Of a DNA stretch of 5,545 bases, positions 1 to 3,967 are shown one piece after another. The first letter of the stretch is position 1; each line of letters opens with the position of its first letter. Source of the stretch: Pseudomonadota bacterium (lineage in GTDB: Bacteria; Myxococcota; Polyangia; Polyangiales; Polyangiaceae); the NCBI GenBank assembly GCA_023419055.1, contig JAEZYO010000240.1:1-5545 (forward strand). Direction: 5' to 3'. The position numbers were made by a program, and so were the translations under genes. A model generated the notes under the pieces. That model ran no database searches, had not been told where the DNA came from, and saw only the letters and a list, made by a program, of their open reading frames with translations.

Positions 1-63
1 GGGAACTTCCGCGCGCTGTTCGAGAGCATCGAGCGCGAACAAGAGAAAGAACGAGGGACCTGA
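1..63 (+). CDS. hpd: 4-hydroxyphenylpyruvate dioxygenase, C-terminal end (partial)
   Basis: Only the last 20 codons and the TGA stop (61-63) are in the window. They read GNFRALFESIEREQEKERGT. This closely resembles the C-terminal helix of 4-hydroxyphenylpyruvate dioxygenase (HPPD), where a GxGNFxxLFxxxEEEQ-type segment follows the last iron-ligand glutamate; the human enzyme ends in a very similar way. HPPD converts 4-hydroxyphenylpyruvate to homogentisate in the cytoplasm, which is the substrate of the next gene. The stop codon shares its final A with the ATG of hmgA, so the two genes are almost certainly one operon with coupled translation. The identification rests on a short segment plus this context. 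The catalytic residues lie outside the window. Confidence 0.8.
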   Translation, partial: GNFRALFESIEREQEKERGT

Positions 64-1235
64 TGCTGGAGCGGATCGCCCGGGGCAGGTTGCCCGCGAA
101 GCACCACACCGTGCTGCGCGACGACAACGGCGCCCTTTGTTACGAAGAGTGCCTGACGCGAGCGGGCTTCGACGGCCCGTACAGCATCCTCTATCACCAG
201 CACCGGCCCCACGAGAGCCGCCACAAGCCGACCGGCCACGGATTCGCGGTGCCGACGCGCGCGCCGGAGGAGCCGCTCCTCCGCCGGCGCTACCGCTCGC
301 TCGAGGCGCCGCACCCGAAGCAGGGCGGCACCATCGCCCCGCTCGAGGCGCGCGTGCCTTTGCTCTTCAACGAGGACGTGGTGCTCAGCGTGCTGCGCCC
401 GAACCACGAAGATCCCGTCTACTTCACCAACGGTGACGCGGACGAGCTCTACTTCATCCAGAAGGGTGGAGGACTCTTGCGCTCGCCGTTCGGCGATCTC
501 GGCTTCAACACTCACGACTACGTCTACGTGCCCAAGGGCGTGCCGCACCGCTTCCTGCTCGCGCCCGGCGTCGCGCAGTTCTGGCTAGTCATCGAGTGCC
601 GCGGCGGCGTCTCGCTCCCCAAGCAGTACCGGAACGACATCGGGCAGATCTCGATGATGGCGCCGTTCTCGCACCGCGACTTCCGGGCCCCCGAGTTCCG
701 CGGCCCGCTCGACGAGGGCCTGCTCGACCTCGTGGTGCTGAAGAACAAGGCGTTCCACGGCTACGAGCTCATCAAGACCCCGCTCGACGTGATCGGTTGG
801 GACGGCACCGTCTACCCGTTCGCCTTCCAGATCGAGAAGTTTCAGCCGCGCGTGGGCCAGATCCACATCCCGCCCACCGTGCACGCGAACTTCGCCGGTC
901 GCGGAGTCCTGATCTGCAGCTTCGTCCCGCGCCCGCTCGACTTCCACCCCGACGCCATCCCGTGCCCGTACCCGCATTCCTCGGTCGACATCGACGAGGT
1001 CATCTTCTACTCGGCGGGCAGCTTCACCTCCCACTCCGGTGTCGGCCCGGGATCCATCTCGCATCACCCTGCGGGCATTCCTCACGGCCCGCACCCGGGC
1101 GCCTACGAGGGCAGCATCGGCCACCACATGACGGACGAGGTCGCGGTCATGATCGAGAGCAAGAAGCCGCTGCATCGCACCGAAGCCGCCGTCGCCATCG
1201 AAGATCGCGAGTACCACGAGAGCTTCAACGAGTGA
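63..1235 (+). CDS. hmgA: Homogentisate 1,2-dioxygenase
   Basis: This is a complete 390-residue cytoplasmic non-heme Fe(II) enzyme that opens the homogentisate ring with O2 to give 4-maleylacetoacetate, in tyrosine/phenylalanine catabolism. The start is ATG at 63, overlapping the hpd stop, with AGGGA at 54-58 just upstream. The N-terminus (PAKHHTVLRD, YEECLTRAGFDGPYSILYH) is typical of the shorter bacterial homogentisate dioxygenases. A first cupin-like region covers about residues 105-180 (YFTNGDADELYFI, PKGVPHRF). The catalytic cupin follows: IPPTVHANF (269-277), CSFVPRPLDFHPDAIPCPY (285-303), PHSSVDIDEV (304-313) and GIPHGPHPG (338-346). By comparison with human HGD (His335, Glu341, His371), the likely iron ligands are His305, Glu312 (or Asp311) and His341; the His-to-His spacing of 36 matches exactly. 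No frameshift or truncation is visible. The operon promoter lies upstream of the window. Confidence 0.93.
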   Translation: MLERIARGRLPAKHHTVLRDDNGALCYEECLTRAGFDGPYSILYHQHRPHESRHKPTGHGFAVPTRAPEEPLLRRRYRSLEAPHPKQGGTIAPLEARVPLLFNEDVVLSVLRPNHEDPVYFTNGDADELYFIQKGGGLLRSPFGDLGFNTHDYVYVPKGVPHRFLLAPGVAQFWLVIECRGGVSLPKQYRNDIGQISMMAPFSHRDFRAPEFRGPLDEGLLDLVVLKNKAFHGYELIKTPLDVIGWDGTVYPFAFQIEKFQPRVGQIHIPPTVHANFAGRGVLICSFVPRPLDFHPDAIPCPYPHSSVDIDEVIFYSAGSFTSHSGVGPGSISHHPAGIPHGPHPGAYEGSIGHHMTDEVAVMIESKKPLHRTEAAVAIEDREYHESFNE

Positions 1236-1246
1236 GCCGCCTCACT
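1231..1246. terminator. Palindrome shared by two convergent stop codons, possible bidirectional terminator
   Basis: AGTGAG (1231-1236) and CTCACT (1241-1246) form a perfect 6-bp stem around a CCGC loop; a G-U pair (1230/1247) could extend it. The left arm contains the hmgA TGA (1233-1235). The right arm contains the complement of the lipoprotein gene TGA (1242-1244). A transcript from either side would fold the same hairpin exactly at its stop codon. There is no T-run on either side, so it is not a canonical intrinsic terminator. The dyad is plainly visible; the terminator role is inferred. Confidence 0.4.
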
Positions 1247-2459
1247 TCACCACCACCGGTACGCCGTTCACCAGGCAGGGGAACTCGGCGGCCAGGCGGT
1301 GATCGCCCTGCTTCAGCGCGTCGCAGCGCGCGCCGAGCACCTCGACCTCGTTCGCCCCGTTGAGCTTCCAGTCCACGCCGTACTCGAGCTCCTCGCCGTC
1401 GAGCTTCACCTTGCCGTGCTTGACCAGCGAGGTGTCGACGTCACCCTCGAGTGAGAAGGTGCAGCTGCGGACGCCGTTGATGATGCTCTCGAGCGCCGCC
1501 TTGAGCGCGGCCTGGTCGTTCGCCTTCCAGTAAGGAGCGTTCGCGCCGGGCGCGGCGCCGGTGCCCGCATTCGCCATGCTCTGCAGGTGCTCCTGGGTGA
1601 TCTCGTCGCCGACGCTGAGGACGTACGTGTCGACGCCGGCCGCGTGCGAAGCCTTCACCGTGTCGACCGCGAAGTCCTGAGAGGCCTGATCGTGCGCGTC
1701 GGGGTCGGCGCAGCTGTCGGGAGCGCCGTCGGTCGCGAGCAGGATGGCCTTCGGGCCCTCTGCCTGGAAGTCGAGCAACACGTCGGTCGCGGCGGCGATG
1801 CTCTCGGCGGTGGGCGTGTCCTTGGCCGGGCTCGCCTGCGAGTAGAGTGCGCGGATGGCCTCGAAGTTGTCGAGCGCGAGCGGCACCTGTTCGAGCCCCG
1901 CGAGCTCGGGGCAGGTGCGGTTGCCGAAGCGCCCGTAGCCGCCGTTGCTCGAGTAGAGCGCGATGCCGAAGCGCACCTGATGCTCGAGGTTCTTCACCAC
2001 GCCGTTCGTGGGATCGGTGAGCGCGTCGCGCAGCACGTTCCAGCGATCGCCGCCGTCGAAGGGCTCGCTCATGCTGCCCGACTGATCGATGAGCAGGAGC
2101 ACCGTCGGGATCTTCGAGTCGAGCTCGAGCGTGCCCTCGGCGCACGCATCCTCGCTCGGCTCGGGATCGGGCTTGTCGACCTCCTTCGGGTTCACGTTGA
2201 CGTCGGCGACGCAGACTCCGCTCGGCGAGCAGCTCTGACCGGCAGCGCAGTCGCTCGCGCCAGCGCACTCGGGGCCGGGCTCCGGGTTCGCGACGCAGGC
2301 GCCCGCCTGGCACGTCGAGTTCGTCGGACACTCACTGTCCGATCGACAATCCACACCCGAGACGTGGCCCGTCTGCGGAGCGCCGGAGCACCCCGCAAGA
2401 GTGGCGGCCATGACGAGCAACGAAACGGAACCGAGCAGACGAGACGATGAAAGCGACAC
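1242..2459 (-). CDS. Secreted VWA-domain lipoprotein with cysteine-rich repeats
   Basis: The product is 405 residues, probably a lipoprotein anchored in the envelope that binds a partner through a metal-ion-dependent adhesion site. I chose the GTG at 2459 because AGGAG lies 9 bases upstream and a normal lipoprotein signal follows: Arg7, a hydrophobic stretch, and lipobox L-A-G-C with Cys24 as the lipidated residue. The in-frame GTG at 2582 would add 41 basic, unsuitable residues. Two cysteine-rich repeats follow at 38-56 and 65-83, each with four cysteines six residues apart. After an acidic, proline-rich linker, the VWA domain spans about 116-330. It has the complete MIDAS: DQSGS (Asp125, Ser127, Ser129), Thr216 in DTPT and Asp244 in ATDGAPD. 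A C-terminal domain (about 331-405) adds three cysteines (333, 379, 395). The gene faces hmgA with a 6-base gap and appears independently transcribed. The ligand is unknown; other VWA roles such as metal-chelatase partner are unlikely given the export signal. Confidence 0.85.
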   Translation of the reverse strand: MSLSSSRLLGSVSLLVMAATLAGCSGAPQTGHVSGVDCRSDSECPTNSTCQAGACVANPEPGPECAGASDCAAGQSCSPSGVCVADVNVNPKEVDKPDPEPSEDACAEGTLELDSKIPTVLLLIDQSGSMSEPFDGGDRWNVLRDALTDPTNGVVKNLEHQVRFGIALYSSNGGYGRFGNRTCPELAGLEQVPLALDNFEAIRALYSQASPAKDTPTAESIAAATDVLLDFQAEGPKAILLATDGAPDSCADPDAHDQASQDFAVDTVKASHAAGVDTYVLSVGDEITQEHLQSMANAGTGAAPGANAPYWKANDQAALKAALESIINGVRSCTFSLEGDVDTSLVKHGKVKLDGEELEYGVDWKLNGANEVEVLGARCDALKQGDHRLAAEFPCLVNGVPVVVK

Positions 2460-2468
2460 GACGAAAGA

Positions 2469-2473
2469 CTCCT
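2469..2473 (-). promoter_or_regulatory. Shine-Dalgarno fixing the lipoprotein start
   Basis: On the minus strand AGGAG is followed by nine bases and then the GTG at 2459. It is the only good ribosome binding site near this N-terminus and it decides the start in favour of 2459 over the upstream GTG at 2582. Confidence 0.7.
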
Positions 2474-2511
2474 GGTTCGAGCGCTGAATCAGCGCGTCGT
2501 GGAGGAGCCTT

Positions 2512-2527
2512 TGCAGCCGCCGTGCCA
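2512..2527 (-). promoter_or_regulatory. Candidate sigma-54 (-24/-12) promoter for the VWA lipoprotein
   Basis: The minus strand reads TGGCACGGCGGCTGCA. The sigma-54 consensus is TGGCACG, four free bases, then TTGCA or TTGCT. Here only the first T of the second block differs (C). The invariant GG (2526-2525) and GC (2514-2513) have the required spacing. The implied transcription start is near 2501, giving a leader of about 42 bases before the GTG at 2459, which contains the AGGAG. Myxobacteria use many sigma-54 promoters with dedicated enhancer-binding activators. The match is seen directly; use in vivo is inferred. In GC-rich DNA a chance match is possible. Confidence 0.5.
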
Positions 2528-2566
2528 CCCCGCGATCCCGCAGGAAATGGCTCGATTCGAAGCGTC

Positions 2567-2582
2567 GTGCACCTGATTGCAC
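2567..2582. promoter_or_regulatory. Inverted repeat upstream of the lipoprotein promoter
   Basis: GTGCA (2567-2571) and TGCAC (2578-2582) form a dyad with a 6-base spacer. It is centred about 73 bases upstream of the start point predicted from the -24/-12 element. With 5-bp arms it is weak on its own. Its position next to a second, perfect palindrome makes it a candidate activator site. Confidence 0.3.
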
Positions 2583-2586
2583 ACCC

Positions 2587-2600
2587 GCTCTTGCAAGAGC
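2587..2600. promoter_or_regulatory. Perfect 14-bp palindrome, candidate operator or activator site
   Basis: GCTCTTGCAAGAGC is a gap-free palindrome in the non-coding stretch 2460-2634. Its centre is about 92 bases upstream of the predicted lipoprotein transcription start, within the usual range for sigma-54 enhancer-binding proteins. Its core TTGCA recurs at 2577-2581 and 2620-2624. It could instead fold as a hairpin (5-bp stem, TGCA loop) 35 bases after the stop at 2635 and help end the mutL-miaA transcript, but no T-run follows. Confidence 0.4.
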
Positions 2601-2617
2601 CTGCGAGCGATGCAGGC
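2599..2617. promoter_or_regulatory. Second hairpin or dyad beside the 14-bp palindrome
   Basis: GCCTGC (2599-2604) and GCAGGC (2612-2617) form a 6-bp stem with a 7-base loop and abut the palindrome at 2587-2600. For the transcript running leftward from miaA it would be the first hairpin after the stop at 2635, so it may be part of a factor-dependent terminator. It may equally be another protein-binding dyad of the lipoprotein promoter region. Confidence 0.25.
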
Positions 2618-2634
2618 GGTTGCACGGCGCGGAG

Positions 2635-3050
2635 CTACTGGGCGTCGATCAGGCGCTGCCGGATTGCTTCACCGTCGGTCCAGTACAACGCGTGATCCGT
2701 GCCGACCCAGTCCTCGACGTTGGAGTTTGGCATGGACAAGAGCACCTCGGAACCAGCTCTCGGCGTTGGATGCCCGCGGTTGTCGCGATGTTGATGCGCA
2801 CTGAGAAGGCGTCACCGCGCGTCGCGACAGCGAGGATCACGATGTCTTGATCGCGCTCGGACTCGACGCTCTGCCCCAAGAAGCGCTCGAGTAGGCGGGT
2901 GAACTCGGCCTCTTGCGGGCACTCGTCGGGAGCCTTCCACGACACCTCCAGCGACCCTCGCGCTTCGGCGACGTTCGCCGCGCAGAACACGGCGAAGCCG
3001 AGCCCCCACGCCGTGGCCCCGAAACCGCGCCTGGGGCGAGTTCGTCGCAT
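2635..3050 (-). pseudogene. Truncated or frameshifted remnant of an exported protein, fused to an out-of-frame tail
   Basis: The start is ATG at 3050; no clear Shine-Dalgarno precedes it. Residues 1-30 form a standard Sec signal (RRTRPRR, hydrophobic core, cleavage after A-E-A). Residues 31-99 look like a real domain: LEVSWKAPDECPQEAEF, LLERFLGQ, then beta-rich DIVILAVATRGDAFSVRI and GIQRREL. I associate this W-x-AP-xx-CP start with exported proteins of myxobacteria that are normally much longer. From about 2755 the open frame turns into cysteine/threonine-rich text with poor third-position GC and stops at 2649. In the same stretch another minus frame (first bases 2754, 2751 and so on) reads GSEVLLSMPNSNVEDWVG and continues through HALYWTDGEAIRQRL to a TAG at 2635-2637; 32 of its 37 codons from 2748 to 2638 end in G or C. 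Reading across therefore needs a one-base shift near 2750-2760. It lies 43 bases after miaA and was probably cotranscribed. It could be a deletion fusion of two genes, a simple frameshift, or a sequencing error. I do not recognise the tail. Confidence 0.6.
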
Positions 3051-3055
3051 GAAGC

Positions 3056-3073
3056 CGGGTTATTGCCGACCCG
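3056..3073. other. Small hairpin between miaA and the remnant
   Basis: CGGGT/ACCCG arms (3056-3060 and 3069-3073) with an 8-base loop lie in the 43-base gap between the miaA stop and the ATG at 3050. The stem is short and no T-run follows, so I do not call it a terminator. It could slightly affect translation of the remnant. Confidence 0.2.
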
Positions 3074-3093
3074 TGAAGACGGATCAAGGCGCG

Positions 3094-3966
3094 TCAGCGC
3101 CAGTCGACCGGCTCGTCGCGGAGCCAGGTGCGCTGCCGTCGCGCGAAGACGCGCGTGGTCCGCACCACCGCGTCGATGAGCGCCTCGAGATCGATGGGCG
3201 CGCCGCTCGCGACCGCCTCGTTCACTTGCCGGTACCCGACCGAGCTCATGGCGCGCGTCTCCGCGTAGCCGAGCTCGCGGAGCTTTCGCACCTCGTCGAT
3301 GAAGCCCGCCTCGAACATTCCGGTTACTCGTTTGCGGATGCGAGCGTCGAGCTCCTCTTTGCTCTGCTTCACGCCGATCAGGCGCGCGCGGTGGCGCGGC
3401 TCGCGGAAGCCGTGCTCGGCTTGCCAGGCGCTCATGGGCTTGCCGGTGAGCTCGAAGACCTCGAGCGCGCGGCTCACGCGGACGAAGTCGTTCGGAGCGA
3501 GGCGCGCGGCGGCGGTCGCGTCGACGCGGGCGAGCTCAATGTGCAGGGCGGCGCGGCCTTCGCGCTCCACGAGGTCGCGATGGCGCTCGCGGATCGCGGC
3601 GTCGCCGGGAGGCGCTTCGGCGAGCCCGTAGACGAGCGCGCGCACCCACAAGAAGGTGCCGCCGCACACGATGGGCGTGCGCCCGCGCGCCCGGATCTCG
3701 GCGATCGCGGCCTCGGCGAGCTCCGCCCAGCGCGCGGCGTCGAGCGTCTCGCGCGGCTCCACGACGTCGATCAAGTGGTGAGGGGCGCGCGCCTTCTCCT
3801 CGGCGCTCGGCTTGCCCGTGCCGATGTCGAAGTGGCGGTACACCTGCACGCTGTCGGCGCTCACGATCTCGCCGCCGAGCCGCTCCGCGAGCTCGACCGC
3901 GAGCGCGGTCTTGCCCGAAGCAGTGGGTCCGACGACGACGAGGAGCTCGGGTTCGCTCGCGCTCAC
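3094..3966 (-). CDS. miaA: tRNA dimethylallyltransferase MiaA
   Basis: This cytoplasmic enzyme transfers a dimethylallyl group from DMAPP to N6 of A37 in tRNAs reading UNN codons, the first step to ms2i6A. I chose the GTG at 3966, one base after the mutL stop. It puts the P-loop at residues 13-20, the usual distance, and gives 290 residues. The GTG at 3999 would add 11 residues inside mutL. Visible motifs are GPTASGKT (13-20), SADSVQVYRHFDIGTGKP (36-53) with the catalytic-type Asp38-Ser39, CGGTFLWVRAL (101-111), the DFVRVSRALEVFELTGKP segment (160-177), SSVGYRQ (241-247) and RRQRTWLR (276-283). The gene is complete and slightly short for the family (about 300-315). GGTFLW departs from the common GGTGLY. 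No strong Shine-Dalgarno is seen, so translation is probably coupled to mutL. Confidence 0.95.
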   Translation of the reverse strand: MSASEPELLVVVGPTASGKTALAVELAERLGGEIVSADSVQVYRHFDIGTGKPSAEEKARAPHHLIDVVEPRETLDAARWAELAEAAIAEIRARGRTPIVCGGTFLWVRALVYGLAEAPPGDAAIRERHRDLVEREGRAALHIELARVDATAAARLAPNDFVRVSRALEVFELTGKPMSAWQAEHGFREPRHRARLIGVKQSKEELDARIRKRVTGMFEAGFIDEVRKLRELGYAETRAMSSVGYRQVNEAVASGAPIDLEALIDAVVRTTRVFARRQRTWLRDEPVDWR

Positions 3967-3967
3967 G

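Larger units (their letters stand above)
2460..2634. other. Non-coding regulatory gap between the remnant and the lipoprotein gene
   Basis: This 175-base stretch is the longest stretch without a gene in the window. It holds the lipoprotein ribosome binding site, the candidate -24/-12 promoter (2512-2527) and three dyads (2567-2582, 2587-2600, 2599-2617). No open frame on either strand here looks like protein coding. Confidence 0.6.

Noticed and set aside
585..1217. Minus-strand open frame (210 codons) inside hmgA
   Set aside because: It is the complement of a well-supported homogentisate dioxygenase, rich in Arg, Val and Asp without domain-like organisation.
1587..2450. Plus-strand open frame (287 codons) opposite the lipoprotein gene
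   Set aside because: The opposite strand encodes an intact signal peptide, cysteine repeats and a full VWA metal site. The plus-strand product is low-complexity Ala/Arg/Val text.
2460..2582. Longer N-terminus for the lipoprotein from the GTG at 2582
   Set aside because: It would place 41 mostly basic residues ahead of the signal peptide, has no Shine-Dalgarno, and would run over the candidate promoter. The GTG at 2459 has AGGAG at correct spacing.
2587..2600. The 14-bp palindrome as a LexA/SOS box
   Set aside because: It lacks the CTG-N10-CAG or GAAC-N4-GTTC patterns of known LexA boxes, and the neighbouring gene is not an SOS type.
2635..2733. Independent 32-residue gene from the ATG at 2733
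   Set aside because: No Shine-Dalgarno precedes it and coding character continues upstream of the ATG to about 2754, so it looks like the end of a larger gene rather than a small one.
2745..2765. Programmed -1 frameshift at the remnant junction
   Set aside because: No X-XXY-YYZ slippery sequence or strong downstream structure is visible there.
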